DNA of 64,000 nucleotides from assembly GCF_000158815.1 (NCBI RefSeq), contig NZ_GG657738.1, forward strand, positions 3,575,315 to 3,639,314, given 5' to 3'. The DNA comes from Micromonospora sp. ATCC 39149 (lineage in GTDB: Bacteria; Actinomycetota; Actinomycetes; Mycobacteriales; Micromonosporaceae). The notes under the pieces are model-generated. The model had not been told where the DNA came from. It saw only the letters and a program-made list of their open reading frames with translations, and did no database searches. The position numbers were made by a program, and so were the translations under genes. Below, piece by piece: positions 17,328 through 26,944 of this stretch; positions within the stretch are counted from its first letter, which is position 1; every line of letters begins with the position of its first letter.

Positions 17328-19046
17328 TCAGGCCTCCAGCTCGGCCGGCTCGCCCGCCGACTTGGGCTGGGTACGCTCCAGCTCGGCGTGCACGATCAGG
17401 CGCTGGTAGTTGTCGAACTTCGGGTTGCAGGTGGTCAGCGTGAGCACCTTCTTGGTCGGCTCCGCGCCCGGCTCCATCGGCACCGGGGCGACGACCTCGA
17501 CCTGGTTCGGCTTGACGATGCGGGACTGGTAGACCTTGTAGACGTACCACTCGGTCTTGTCCTCGACGACGATCGCGTCGCCGGGGTTCAGCTCGTCCAG
17601 CCGCCAGAAGGTCGCCCGGTTGCGGTGCCCGGCGACGGAGAAGTTGCCCACCTCGCCGGGCATCGCGCTGTCCGGGTAGTGGCCCGGGGCATACCGGATG
17701 TCCTGCTGGGTGACCCCCTCGACCACGACCCAGCTCTTGTCGAGCTTCGGGATGTAGAGCCCGGCGATGGGCTTGCCGCGCACCGGTGGCTTCGGCTTCG
17801 TCGACGTGCTGGCGCTGGGTGCCACGGTCGGGTCGCCGGTGGGACCCCACGCCTGGGCGAGCTGGTTGCTGAGATCGTTCTGGTGGGCGTCGACGATGGC
17901 CGACTTGCCCCACACCTCGTATCCGGCGAAGAGGAGCACCACCAGGCCGAAGGTGATCAGCACCTCTCCGGTGACCCGGACCCCGAGGCGCAGCCGGGTC
18001 CAGAACGTCGGCCGGGTCAGCTCGGAATAGACGCTCTTGTAGCCCTCGTCGGTCTGCTCGGCCCGGAGCTGGACCACCCGCTCGCCACGGCGCGGACGGG
18101 GCGGTTCGGCCGGCTCCGCGTCGGTCGGCTCGCCGCCGTTGTCCGGTAGGCGGGGCACCGCTCCCATCAGCGCGGTCGAGTCGGGGGCCGGGGGCCTGGG
18201 GGACACCGCCGGGATGTGGGCGGTGGCCGCCGGGTCGGCGGGGTGGCCGCCGGGCGGGACCGGACGCCCAGCGCCGGGGGACACCGGGGCAGGCGGCACC
18301 GGGCCGGGGCGGCTGACCGCGTCGGGCGGCACCGTGCCCGGGAAGCCGGCCCCACGAAAGTGGGGTGCCCCGGAGCGGTCGGCGGCGTGCGCGTCGATCG
18401 GGGGGAGGAAGGCCATGGGGCCGTCGGTGTCGTTCGTCGGACGCGGGGCCGACCCGAGTTCGGCGTCACCACCCGAAGGCCGCCGCTCGTGCGGCTCCCG
18501 GCCCGACTCGGCACCATTGCGGGAGGGCCGTCCGTACGGCTCCCGGCTGGGTTCGACCGTCGGCCGACGGGCCGGCCCGTCCACAGCGGGCCGGGCGGGC
18601 GTGGCCTGCGGCGGCGTACGCATGGGGGCGTGCGCCGGGGCCTGTGGCCCGGGAGCGGGTCGTTGCGGGGTGCCGGTGGGCCATTCAGGGGCCCGGCCGG
18701 GTCGACTCGATGCCGGGGACCGCTCCGGGGCGGTGCCGGGCCAGGCCGGGGGCGGTCCCGGCTCCGTGGGCCCCCGACCGGTCGCCGTCGGCCCATCGGC
18801 GGGGGGCGTCGCCGAGCCAGCGCCTCGGGGCCCGGCCGGACGGGGCGTCAGCACGGGGGCGGGCCAGGGGCCGGTCGGGCCGGGCCGCTCTGCCGAGGGC
18901 GGTGCCGAGGGTGAGGTCGGGACCGAGGTCGGGGGCGGGGGCGGGATTGGCAGGTCGGCGCGGTCGACTTTGGGGAGGAAGGCGGTCTGCTCCTCGTCCC
19001 GCCCCCGGTGTCGGCCGTTCCAGGTGTCGTCGGGTGTTCGGGTCAC
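17328..19046 (-). CDS. Class E sortase with long Pro-rich cytoplasmic N-terminus
   Basis: 572 aa, GTG 19046 overlapping the stop of the DUF881 gene (GTGA). Residues 1-330 are Pro/Ala/Gly-rich and low complexity; typical class E sortases lack so long a leader. A membrane helix ([18 protein letters not shown], about 360-380) precedes the sortase fold. Catalytic residues are His about 473 (FSVAGHRN), Cys about 539 ([10 protein letters not shown]) and Arg about 549 (YQRLIV). Class E sortases attach LAXTG-type proteins to peptidoglycan on the outer membrane face. No obvious substrate is encoded in the window. Confidence 0.93.
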   Translation of the reverse strand: MTRTPDDTWNGRHRGRDEEQTAFLPKVDRADLPIPPPPPTSVPTSPSAPPSAERPGPTGPWPAPVLTPRPAGPRGAGSATPPADGPTATGRGPTEPGPPPAWPGTAPERSPASSRPGRAPEWPTGTPQRPAPGPQAPAHAPMRTPPQATPARPAVDGPARRPTVEPSREPYGRPSRNGAESGREPHERRPSGGDAELGSAPRPTNDTDGPMAFLPPIDAHAADRSGAPHFRGAGFPGTVPPDAVSRPGPVPPAPVSPGAGRPVPPGGHPADPAATAHIPAVSPRPPAPDSTALMGAVPRLPDNGGEPTDAEPAEPPRPRRGERVVQLRAEQTDEGYKSVYSELTRPTFWTRLRLGVRVTGEVLITFGLVVLLFAGYEVWGKSAIVDAHQNDLSNQLAQAWGPTGDPTVAPSASTSTKPKPPVRGKPIAGLYIPKLDKSWVVVEGVTQQDIRYAPGHYPDSAMPGEVGNFSVAGHRNRATFWRLDELNPGDAIVVEDKTEWYVYKVYQSRIVKPNQVEVVAPVPMEPGAEPTKKVLTLTTCNPKFDNYQRLIVHAELERTQPKSAGEPAELEA

Positions 19047-19849
19047 CGGGGCACCGTCGCCGAGCGCAGGGCTGTCGAGTCCTCGAAGGCCGGCACCGTG
19101 ACCGTCGAGACGGTCTCCCGGTAACCCAGCTGGAAGTCGTTGACCGCGCCCTTGAACATCTGCACTCCCTCAGACGCGGCGAGGGCCTGCCGGAGCGCAG
19201 CGGGGTCGCCGATTGCAACGATCTTGAATGGAGGGGAGTACACCCGCCCGTGCAGCAGCAGGGTGTTACCTACGCAGCGTACCGCGCTGGTGGTGAGGAC
19301 GCGGACGTTCATGATTGACATCGCCTCCGCGCCGCCGGCCCAGAGCGCGTTCACGACGGCCTGCACGTCCTGCTGGTGGACGACGAGGTCGTCGTTGGTG
19401 GCACCGTCGGGCAGACCCTGGTCGGCGCGGCGCACGGCGTCGTTGAGCTCGACGGTGATGCCCGTCCCGGTGAGCGCGGTGAACCCGGCGGCCTGCCGAC
19501 TGGCGGCGGCGCGGTCCCGCTGCTCCCTGATCGGGCCGTCGGAGTCGGCCAGGGTCGCGGTCTCGTCCTCGACCTCGGCCCGGAGTTGGGCGGCCTGCCG
19601 CTCGCTCGCCGCGACCTGCTGCCGGCGGTCCTCGATGAGCTGGGTGAGCTGGGGTCGGCGGTCCTCGCGCAGGGCCGTGCCACCGGCGGTCGTCGCGGTG
19701 GTGGTGAACAGCAGCCCGGCCGCGGCGGCGATCAGCGGCACGCCGACCGACCAGCCCGGGCGTCGCTGCCGGGGGCGCCGGGGCAGGAGGGCGGCGACCG
19801 CCCGGCGGAGGGCCTTCTGCCAGGAGGCAGCGCCGGATGTGTATTCCAC
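19043..19849 (-). CDS. DUF881 family protein, membrane anchored with coiled coil
   Basis: 268 aa, GTG 19849 behind AAGGAG. One N-terminal helix ([22 protein letters not shown]) is followed by a coiled-coil stretch ([34 protein letters not shown]) and the DUF881 domain ([42 protein letters not shown]). DUF881 proteins are common near division genes (sepF/crgA region) in Gram-positives and related to YlxW/YlxX; their role is unproven. It is the first gene of the run through the sortase to pabA and is divergent from crgA. Confidence 0.88.
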   Translation of the reverse strand: MEYTSGAASWQKALRRAVAALLPRRPRQRRPGWSVGVPLIAAAAGLLFTTTATTAGGTALREDRRPQLTQLIEDRRQQVAASERQAAQLRAEVEDETATLADSDGPIREQRDRAAASRQAAGFTALTGTGITVELNDAVRRADQGLPDGATNDDLVVHQQDVQAVVNALWAGGAEAMSIMNVRVLTTSAVRCVGNTLLLHGRVYSPPFKIVAIGDPAALRQALAASEGVQMFKGAVNDFQLGYRETVSTVTVPAFEDSTALRSATVPR

Positions 19850-20078
19850 CGAGCGCTCCTTCCGCGTCGTCTCGTGTCAGCCCGCGACGACGCGGGCCGG
19901 TGCGGCGACCCGAACAGTCCCGCCTATTCCGGTCACTCCGTGCATCGGCCTGACCCCATTCATGGCTTGAACGGGCCATCCGGACTACGCTAGCTGTCGA
20001 ACATTATTGGCCATGGACCGTCGCCCCCGCGCCCGGTTGTCAGGCCGGACGAGGTCGTAACCCCCTCTGGAGAGCGTC

Positions 20079-20342
20079 GTGCCCAAGTCTCAGGTCCGCA
20101 AGAAGAAGGTGTACACCCCGCCGACGGACGTTCGTCCGACGGCGACGGCGGCGACGCGCAAGCCTAGCCCGGTCTGGCTGCCCGTCACGGCGGTCGCATT
20201 GATCGTCGGCGGCATCGGCTGGCTGGTGGTGTACTACCTCTCCGAGCAGGAGTACCCGGTCATGTCGTGGGGTTACTGGAACCTCGCGGTGGGCTTCGGT
20301 GCGATGGTCGGCTCCCTGGTCCTGCTCTCCCGCTGGCGCTGA
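20079..20342 (+). CDS. crgA: CrgA: actinobacterial cell-division inhibitor/scaffold
   Basis: 87 aa, GTG 20079, with GGAGAG upstream. The basic N-terminus MPKSQVRKKKVYTPP is diagnostic of CrgA. Two membrane helices follow (LPVTAVALIVGGIGWLVVYYL and YWNLAVGFGAMVGSLVLL), and the MSWGYWNLAVGF signature links them. In Streptomyces CrgA inhibits FtsZ ring formation; in mycobacteria it recruits FtsI and other septal proteins. Its neighbourhood with the DUF881, sortase and pknB genes is conserved. A TACGCT -10-like element lies near 19985. Confidence 0.95.
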   Translation: MPKSQVRKKKVYTPPTDVRPTATAATRKPSPVWLPVTAVALIVGGIGWLVVYYLSEQEYPVMSWGYWNLAVGFGAMVGSLVLLSRWR

Positions 20343-20460
20343 CCCGGCCCGCCCTCCCGGCACGATCCACGGCACCCCGCCGCGCCCCCGCCCGGCGTTC
20401 CGGCGTCGGGCACCCTATGGTGTCCGCAGGGCGGCGCGGCCCAGGTGCGAGATGACTCAC

Positions 20461-20490
20461 GTTACTGCTGGGTAACCTTGCGCGTAGGCT
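20461..20490 (+). promoter_or_regulatory. Promoter with GTTACTG-type operator before the etfD-like gene
   Basis: GTTACTGCTGGGTAAC (20461-20476) has inverted GTTAC/GTAAC arms. A TAGGCT -10-like hexamer lies at 20485-20490, 17 bp after TTACTG, so the palindrome would cover the -35 region. The same GTTACTGnnnGGTAAC pattern occurs at 54108-54123 before the acyl-CoA dehydrogenase gene. A shared repressor is likely but unidentified. Confidence 0.55.
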
Positions 20491-20627
20491 GCACTGCATG
20501 ACCGAGCGGAGCGAGGTCATCGACCGATCCGGTCGGGGGTGCGGCGACAGCGGAGCGCCGGCCGCGCCCCCGACCCGACCCCGGTCGCCGAGCCGCTCGA
20601 CAGGCAGCAGACCGGGAGGCCAACTCG

Positions 20628-22877
20628 ATGGGCAGCGTCCAGATCGTCACCACGATCCTCGCGGCCGCCATCACCGCCGTGGCGGTGTGGCTTGCGGCGC
20701 GCGCGGTCATGAAGATCGTGGCAGTCATCCGGCTGGGGCGGCCCGACCCGGAGCGTTTCGCCGACCGGGGCGCCCGCACGAGGACGATGCTGGCGGAGAC
20801 CGCCGGCCACACCAGGATGCTCCGTTGGACCGTGGTCGGCGCGGCGCACTGGTTCGTCATGGTCGGCTTCATCGTGCTGTCGCTGCTGGTTCTGGAGGCG
20901 TACTTCGAGGTCGTCTCCCCGACCGGCGGCCTGCCGCTGATCGGCGGCCTGGCGGTCTACGGCCTGGTCACCGAGCTGATCGCGGTGCTCGGCGTGGTCG
21001 GCATTCTGGTCCTGATCGCGATCCGGGTCCGCAACCGGCCCACCCGACCGGGCGGGCGTTCCCGGTTCACCGGCTCGACCATGTGGCAGGGCTACTTCGT
21101 CGAGGCCGTGGTCCTCGCCGTACTGATCATGGGCTTCGTGATTCGGGGCTTCAAGGTCGCCACCGACCACTTCGAGTACCCGGTGTGGGCCACCCCGGTC
21201 AGCCACGCCGTCGGCGCGCTGCTGCCCGACTGGTCGGCCGGCGTCAGCATCGCCGCCCTCATCAAGATCGCCATCTCGATGACCTGGCTGATCGTCATCG
21301 CGCTCAACGTGACGATGGGGGTGGCCTGGCACCGGTTCCTCGCGTTCTTCAACATCTTCTTCAAGCGCGACCCGGGCCGGGTCGGCTCCGGCCTCGGCGC
21401 ACTGCGGCCGATGATGAGCAACGGCAAGCCGCTCGACTTCGAGGAGGCCGACCCGGAGAAAGACCAGTTCGGCGTCGCCCAGGTCGAGCAGTTCACCTGG
21501 AAGGGGCTGCTCGACTTCAGCACCTGCACCGAGTGCGGACGGTGCCAGTCGCAGTGCCCCGCCTGGAACACCGGCAAGCCGCTGTCGCCGAAGCTGCTCG
21601 TGCTCAGCCTGCGCGACCACGCGTACGCCAAGGCCCCGTACCTGCTGGCCGGCGGCGGCAAGGACCTGACCGGCGAGGAGAAGGCCACCGCCGCCCAACT
21701 CGCCCACCTGGACGTGCTGGCGCTCGCCGAGGCCGACAAGCCGTTGATCGGCGGCGCCGAGGACGGCGGCGTCATCGATCCGGACGTGCTCTGGTCCTGC
21801 ACCACCTGCGGTGCCTGCGTCGAGCAGTGCCCGGTCGACATCGAGCACGTCGACCACATCGTCGACATGCGCCGCTACCAGGTGCTGATCGAGTCGAGCT
21901 TCCCGTCCGAGGCCGGCGTCATGCTGCGCAACCTGGAGAACAAGGGCAACCCCTGGGGGGCCCCGCAGAACACCCGCGAGGACTGGACCAAGGGCCTCGG
22001 CTTCGAGGTGCCGCGCGTCGGCGAGGTCGACGACTTCGAGTACCTGTTCTGGGTCGGCTGCGCCGGCGCGTTCGAGGACCGGGCCAAGAAGACCACCCGT
22101 GCGGTCGCCACGCTGCTCAACGAGGCAGGCGTGAAGTTCGCCATCCTCGGCGAGGGCGAGACATGCACCGGTGATCCGGCCCGCCGGATCGGCAACGAGT
22201 TCGTCTTCCAGATGCTCGCCCAGCAGAACGTGGAGACCCTGAACGAGGCGTTCGAGGGTCGGGAGAAGAGCACCCGCAAGATCGTCGCGACCTGCCCGCA
22301 CTGCTTCAACACCCTCGGCAACGAGTACGGGCAGCTCGGCGGCGAGTTCGAGGTGGTGCACCACACCCAGCTCCTGGCCCACCTGGTCAGCGTCGGCAAG
22401 CTCACCCCGGTGCAGCCGGTCGACGGCGGCGTCACCTACCACGACCCCTGCTATCTGGGCCGGCACAACCGGGTCTTCGCCGCCCCGCGCGAGGTGCTCG
22501 GTAGCGCCATCGGAGGCGGAGCCGGGGGCCGGGGTGGCGCAGCCTCGATCTCCGGTGCGGGCCGCGACAGCGGCCTCGTCGAGATGCCACGCAACAGCGA
22601 GCGCTCCTTCTGCTGCGGTGCCGGCGGTGCCCGGATGTGGATGGAGGAGAAGATCGGCAAGCGGATCAACGTGGACCGGGTCGAGGAGGCCATGTCCACC
22701 GGGGCGCGGACCATCGCGGTCGGCTGCCCGTTCTGCTCGACGATGCTCAGCGACGGGGTCAACGGCAAGGGGGCCGGCGAACAGGTCGAGGTGCTCGACG
22801 TCGCCAGCGTGCTGCTCCGCTCGGTCAAGCCGGCCGACGCCACCGGTGAGAAGGGGACCGCCGCCGCCGGCAGGTGA
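20628..22877 (+). CDS. Membrane Fe-S oxidoreductase, EtfD-like (electron sink for beta-oxidation)
   Basis: 749 aa, ATG 20628. The N-terminal third has several membrane helices. Two 4Fe-4S motifs follow (CTECGRCQSQCP and CTTCGACVEQCP). Two CCG domains of the heterodisulfide-reductase type complete it (GCAGAFEDR, ATCPHCFNTL, HDPCYLGRHN, SFCCGAGG, GCPFCSTML). This matches mycobacterial Rv0338c/EtfD, a membrane dehydrogenase that takes electrons from acyl-CoA dehydrogenases through EtfBA during fatty-acid beta-oxidation. It stands alone, with its own promoter. The operator shared with the FadE5-like gene at 54 kb supports that role. Confidence 0.9.
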   Translation: MGSVQIVTTILAAAITAVAVWLAARAVMKIVAVIRLGRPDPERFADRGARTRTMLAETAGHTRMLRWTVVGAAHWFVMVGFIVLSLLVLEAYFEVVSPTGGLPLIGGLAVYGLVTELIAVLGVVGILVLIAIRVRNRPTRPGGRSRFTGSTMWQGYFVEAVVLAVLIMGFVIRGFKVATDHFEYPVWATPVSHAVGALLPDWSAGVSIAALIKIAISMTWLIVIALNVTMGVAWHRFLAFFNIFFKRDPGRVGSGLGALRPMMSNGKPLDFEEADPEKDQFGVAQVEQFTWKGLLDFSTCTECGRCQSQCPAWNTGKPLSPKLLVLSLRDHAYAKAPYLLAGGGKDLTGEEKATAAQLAHLDVLALAEADKPLIGGAEDGGVIDPDVLWSCTTCGACVEQCPVDIEHVDHIVDMRRYQVLIESSFPSEAGVMLRNLENKGNPWGAPQNTREDWTKGLGFEVPRVGEVDDFEYLFWVGCAGAFEDRAKKTTRAVATLLNEAGVKFAILGEGETCTGDPARRIGNEFVFQMLAQQNVETLNEAFEGREKSTRKIVATCPHCFNTLGNEYGQLGGEFEVVHHTQLLAHLVSVGKLTPVQPVDGGVTYHDPCYLGRHNRVFAAPREVLGSAIGGGAGGRGGAASISGAGRDSGLVEMPRNSERSFCCGAGGARMWMEEKIGKRINVDRVEEAMSTGARTIAVGCPFCSTMLSDGVNGKGAGEQVEVLDVASVLLRSVKPADATGEKGTAAAGR

Positions 22878-22980
22878 CCGACGCGACCGATCGACCCGCC
22901 AACCGATAGGGGTGTCCACGGCCAGCAGGTGAGCGCCGGGCCGGTGTCGCCGCGCGTACTGGTGTGCGGCCTGGTCCGTC

Positions 22981-24348
22981 GTGGAACAATCCTGCCGAGG
23001 TGAACCGATCATCGACAGTCTCCTGGTTGCCACGGTGTTGCCACTGGTCGGCTTCGTGCTGCTGACCGCCGGCAACGCGTTCTTCGTCGCGGCCGAGTTC
23101 GCCCTGGTCACGGTGGATCGGCCGGAGATCGACCGGCGGGCCGCCGCCGGCGACGGCGCGGCGAGGACCGTCCGCCGCGCGCTGCACGAGTTGTCCTTCC
23201 AGCTCTCCGGGGCACAGCTCGGTATCACCATCACCGCCCTGCTCACCGGGTACCTGGCCGAGCCGGCGCTGGCCCGGATCTTCGCCCCGGCGCTGCACTC
23301 GCTGGGGCCGGCGGCCGATCGGTTCACCCCGTTCCTCGCCCTGGCCCTGGCCACCCTGCTGTCCATGCTCTTCGGCGAGCTGGTGCCGAAGAACCTCGCG
23401 CTGGCCCGGCCGATGCCCACCGCGCTGGCCACCGCCCGCGGGATGCGCGGCTTCTCCCGGGCGTTCGGGTGGTTGATCCGGGGGCTGAACAACTCGGCGA
23501 ACACGCTGGTCCGCCGGCTCGGGGTGGAGCCGCAGGAGGAACTGGCCAGCGCCCGGTCCCCCGAGGAGCTGGGGCTGCTGGCCGCGATCTCGGCCCGGGC
23601 CGGGGCGCTCCCGCCGGACACCGCGATGCTGCTGCGACGCACCATCCGGTTCGGCGACAAACGGGCCGCCGAGGCGATGACCCCCCGGGTGGACGTGATC
23701 GCGCTGCGTGCCACGGCCAGCGTCGCCGAGTTGCTGGCCCTTGCCCAGCAGACCGGCCGGACCCGGTTTCCGGTCTTCGAGGAGACCCTCGACCTGGTCA
23801 CCGGCGTCGCGGCGGTGCCGGACGCGCTGGGCGTACCGCTGGCGAACCGGGCCAGGACCACCGTCGCGTCGGTCGCCCGCGAGCCCGTGTACGTGCCGGA
23901 GAGCCTGGACCTCGACGGCGTCCTGGCCGCGCTCAAGGCGGCCGACGCGGACCTGGCCATCGTGGTCGACGAGTACGGCGGCACCGACGGCGTGGTGACC
24001 GTGGAGGATCTCGTGGAGGAGCTGGTCGGGGAGATCGCCGACGAGTTCGACCCGGACGCGGTCGACGACGGCGGGCCGGTCGAGCTGACCGTGCCGGGCG
24101 GCGAGCGGACCGTCCTGGTCGACGGGGTGCTCCGTGAGGACGAGTTGGTCGAGCAGACCGGTTTCCGGCTTCCCGAGGGCCCGTACGAGACGCTCGCCGG
24201 CTTCCTGATGGCCCGGCTCGGGCACATCCCGGTGGCCGGGGAGACGGTCGAGGAGGGCGGGTACGAGTTCACCGTGGTCGAGGTGGAGCGGCACCGGATC
24301 GAGCAGGTGCGGGTGCTGCGCCCGGAGGAGCCCGGGGACGATGCCTGA
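22981..24348 (+). CDS. CNNM/CorC-HlyC family membrane protein with CBS pair (copy 1)
   Basis: About 455 aa. GTG 22981 has no clear ribosome-binding site, so the start is uncertain. Four hydrophobic segments make the DUF21 (CNNM) domain (GNAFFVAAEFALVTVDR, GAQLGITITALLTGYLAEP, LFGELVPKNLALARP). A CBS pair (about 225-345; MTPRVDVIAL, VVDEYGGTDGVVTVEDLVEE) and the C-terminal CorC_HlyC domain (ETLAGFLMARLGHIPVAGE) follow. Related proteins are Mg2+ or Co2+ exporters or regulators; older annotations say hemolysin. It overlaps its paralogue downstream by 8 bp. Confidence 0.92.
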   Translation: MEQSCRGEPIIDSLLVATVLPLVGFVLLTAGNAFFVAAEFALVTVDRPEIDRRAAAGDGAARTVRRALHELSFQLSGAQLGITITALLTGYLAEPALARIFAPALHSLGPAADRFTPFLALALATLLSMLFGELVPKNLALARPMPTALATARGMRGFSRAFGWLIRGLNNSANTLVRRLGVEPQEELASARSPEELGLLAAISARAGALPPDTAMLLRRTIRFGDKRAAEAMTPRVDVIALRATASVAELLALAQQTGRTRFPVFEETLDLVTGVAAVPDALGVPLANRARTTVASVAREPVYVPESLDLDGVLAALKAADADLAIVVDEYGGTDGVVTVEDLVEELVGEIADEFDPDAVDDGGPVELTVPGGERTVLVDGVLREDELVEQTGFRLPEGPYETLAGFLMARLGHIPVAGETVEEGGYEFTVVEVERHRIEQVRVLRPEEPGDDA

Positions 24349-25342
24349 ACTGCTGGTCACGGTGCTGCTGCTGCTCGGCAACGCGTTCTTCGTCGGCAGC
24401 GAGTTCGCGCTGATCGCCTCCCGGCGAACGGTGATCGAGCCGCTGGCGGCCGACTCGAAGCGGGCCCGCTGGGCGCTGTCGGCGATGAACCAGATTCCGC
24501 TGATGATCGCTGGGGCGCAGCTCGGCATCACCGTCTGCTCGCTGGGCCTCGGCGCGATCGCCGAACCGGCGCTGGCCCACCTGATCGAGCCGCTGTTCCA
24601 CGCGCTGGGCCTGCCCGACGGGGCCGTGCACCCGTTGGCCTTCCTGATCGCCCTCGGCGTGGTGGTCTTCCTGCACACCGTGGTCGGCGAGATGGTGCCG
24701 AAGAACATCACCCTGGCCGGGCCGGAGACGTCGGCGCTCTGGCTGGGGCCGGCGATGCTGGCGTTCTGCACGGCGACCAAGCCGCTGCTGCTGGCGATGA
24801 AGTGGGCGGCGCGGCAGGTGTTGCGGATCTGGCGGGTCGAGGCGACGGACGCGGTCAAGACCGTCTTCACCGCCGAGGAACTGGCCGGGCTGGTGTCGCA
24901 GGCCCGCATGGAGGGGCTGCTCGACGCCGAGGAGCACGCCCGGATCACCGGGGCGCTCGCGCTGCACACCCGCACGGCGGCGGACGCCCTGCAACCCTGG
25001 TCGACGGTGACGACGGTGGCCGAGGACGTCTCCCCGGCCTCGCTGGAGGTGCTGGCCACCCGCACCGGCCGGTCCCGGTTCCCGGTGGTGCAGCGGTCCA
25101 CCCGCCGGGTGCTCGGCTTCGTGCACGTCAAGGACGTTCTTGGGTACGCGGGGGCGGAGCGCCGCGCCCCGGTGCCGGCCGGGGTCTACCATCCGCTGGC
25201 CGTGGTGCCGCCGGACCGTACGCTGGCCGACCTGCTGCTGTCGATGCGCCGCGAGCGGCGGCACATGGTGCTGGTGAGCGACGGCCGTCTCCCGCTCGGG
25301 GTGGTGACCCTCGACGACGTGCTGACGGCCATCATGGGCTGA
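24341..25342 (+). CDS. CNNM family membrane protein with CBS pair (copy 2)
   Basis: 333 aa, ATG 24341 inside the end of the first copy. It has the same DUF21 core ([52 protein letters not shown]) and a CBS pair ([36 protein letters not shown]), but stops before the CorC_HlyC domain that copy 1 carries. Tandem long and short copies are common in actinobacteria and may form a heterodimeric cation transporter. That assembly is inference. Confidence 0.92.
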   Translation: MPELLVTVLLLLGNAFFVGSEFALIASRRTVIEPLAADSKRARWALSAMNQIPLMIAGAQLGITVCSLGLGAIAEPALAHLIEPLFHALGLPDGAVHPLAFLIALGVVVFLHTVVGEMVPKNITLAGPETSALWLGPAMLAFCTATKPLLLAMKWAARQVLRIWRVEATDAVKTVFTAEELAGLVSQARMEGLLDAEEHARITGALALHTRTAADALQPWSTVTTVAEDVSPASLEVLATRTGRSRFPVVQRSTRRVLGFVHVKDVLGYAGAERRAPVPAGVYHPLAVVPPDRTLADLLLSMRRERRHMVLVSDGRLPLGVVTLDDVLTAIMG

Positions 25343-25571
25343 CCGGCCACCGCCGTTCCTCTCCACACCGCCACCACCGTCTGCTGCGCAGTCGCGGTGC
25401 GACCGGTACCCGTCGTATGTGCACGGTTTGCGGGACGTCACGGCGGGTGGACCCGCCTTGATTCCCCGCGCGGGACTCCCCTAATGTGAGGCGCTGACCG
25501 CTGTGGGTCGTCTGCCTCGATCTTCCCTCTCGCGAGGCGCCCGGCGGTCGGTTGCGAAGGAGTCGGTGCCG

Positions 25572-26582
25572 GTGGCAACCATGCCCCCTCATCGTCGTGC
25601 CCCGGAACGGTCACCCGCTCGCCCGGGTGGTGTCCGCCGGTTCGTACACCGCCTGCTCACCCTGGTCGCGGCGGTCGCCGTCGGTGCCGGGACACTGACC
25701 GCGCCCGCGTACGCCGAGCCCTCGGTCGACGAGATCGAGGCGCAGATCGACAAGCAGTGGGAGCAGCTGGAGCCCACCATCGAGCAGTACAACAAGGTGT
25801 CCGCGCAGCTGAAGGCCAACCGGGAGAAGGCGAAGGCGCTGGAGAAGAAGATCCAGCCGTTGGCGCTGGAGACCGAGCTGGCCATGAACCGCGTCGGTGA
25901 CCTCGCCTCCCGCTACTACATCTCCGGCCCCTCCCAGGACATCGGCGCGTTGCTGGTCAGCACCAAGCCGGGCACCCTGGCCGAGCAGCTGACCATCCTG
26001 GACCGGCTGGCCGCGCAGGAGCGCAGGCAGGTCGAGGGCGTGCTCGCCGTGCGCGCCAAGTACGACACGGAGAAGCAGAAGCTGGACACGCTCATCGCCA
26101 CCCAGGAGAAGCAGACCAAGGAACTGGCGGAGAAGAAGGTAAAGATCAACTCTGAGATCAAGCGGCTCCAGGCGTCGATGCCGAAGACCGTGGTGTCCAC
26201 CGAGGGCTGCCCGACGGTCACCGGCGTGGTCAGCGCGGCCGCCCGCACCGCCATCCGGACCGCCTGCGCCCAGGTCGGCGACCCGTACGTCTTCAACACC
26301 GCAGGCCCGGACACGTTCGACTGCTCCGGCCTGACCCAGTATGCCTACAAGGCCGCCGGGATTCACCTGACCCACTTCACCGGGGCTCAGTGGAACGAGG
26401 GCCGCGCCGTCTCGCGCTCCGAGGCCCGCCCCGGTGACCTGGTGTTCTTCTTCAGCGACCTGCACCACGTCGGCCTCTACATCGGCAACGACAAGATGGT
26501 GCACGCGCCCCGGGCCGGCAAGCCGGTCAACGTGAGCAGCATCAACACCATGCCGGTCGCCGGCTTCCGCCGACCCGGCTGA
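25572..26582 (+). CDS. Secreted NlpC/P60 endopeptidase with coiled-coil N-terminus (RipA-like), copy 1
   Basis: 336 aa from GTG 25572, which sits 9 nt after AAGGAG (25557-25562); GTG 25566 is too close and ATG 25581 too far. A signal peptide (RFVHRLLTLVAAVAVGAGTL, cleavage after APAYA) precedes a charged coiled coil (about 55-215, rich in KEKAKALEKK-type heptads). The C-terminal NlpC/P60 domain has catalytic Cys in FDCSGLTQYA and His in HHVGLYIG plus VHAPRAG. It cleaves D-Glu-mDAP-type bonds in stem peptides. The coiled coil probably gates activity by analogy with RipA and FtsX-linked hydrolases. Confidence 0.93.
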   Translation: MATMPPHRRAPERSPARPGGVRRFVHRLLTLVAAVAVGAGTLTAPAYAEPSVDEIEAQIDKQWEQLEPTIEQYNKVSAQLKANREKAKALEKKIQPLALETELAMNRVGDLASRYYISGPSQDIGALLVSTKPGTLAEQLTILDRLAAQERRQVEGVLAVRAKYDTEKQKLDTLIATQEKQTKELAEKKVKINSEIKRLQASMPKTVVSTEGCPTVTGVVSAAARTAIRTACAQVGDPYVFNTAGPDTFDCSGLTQYAYKAAGIHLTHFTGAQWNEGRAVSRSEARPGDLVFFFSDLHHVGLYIGNDKMVHAPRAGKPVNVSSINTMPVAGFRRPG

Positions 26583-26625
26583 CGCCGGCGCGGCCCCCGC
26601 GAAGGCCGCGCCGCGCTGACCCGCC

Positions 26626-26660
26626 CGAAGGCCCCCGGTCCACCCGACCGGGGGCCTTCG
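26626..26660 (+). terminator. Strong terminator after the first NlpC/P60 gene
   Basis: A perfect 15-bp stem (26626-26640 with 26646-26660) around a CACCC loop, 44 bp after the stop codon. It separates copy 1 from the riboswitch-controlled copy 2. Confidence 0.85.
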
Positions 26661-26754
26661 CCGTGCGGGCCGGGTACGCGCGGCGGTCTGCACGTTGTGT
26701 CACCGGCCCGGCGGGTTGCGGATCGATAACGCGCGTCTCTACTCTGGCCAATTG

Positions 26755-26926
26755 TCGACCGGTAGCTGTACCGCCCAGCCGGGCGGTGACGGTACGACAC
26801 CGCCGAGTCGCCTCCGGGCGAGCCGGGGACCCAGGTACGCCGGGGTGAATCCGCAGCGGTGCTGCGGTAGGGCGCTCTCCCTTCCCGCCCGAACCCGTCA
26901 GCTAACCCGGTAGGCGGTAGCGGAAG
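26755..26926 (+). promoter_or_regulatory. c-di-AMP riboswitch (ydaO-yuaA type)
   Basis: Conserved landmarks of the class occur in order: GGGCGAGCCGGGGACCC, GGGGTGAATCCGC, a GCGGTAGGGC stretch, then CCCGAACCCGTCAG-CTAACCCGGTAGGCG near the 3' end. A promoter-like TTGCGG (26716-26721) and TACTCT (26740-26745), 18 bp apart, sit just upstream. In actinobacteria this RNA often precedes cell-wall hydrolase genes and switches expression off when c-di-AMP is high. It ends about 18 nt before the second NlpC/P60 gene. The exact ends are estimates. Confidence 0.93.
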
Positions 26927-26944
26927 AAGGAGACACGGAGCCCG

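Noticed and set aside
20517..25131. Two very long minus-strand open frames (20517-24272, 22825-25131)
   Set aside because: Ser/Arg/Ala-rich filler antisense to the Fe-S oxidoreductase and CNNM genes; no domains or start signals.
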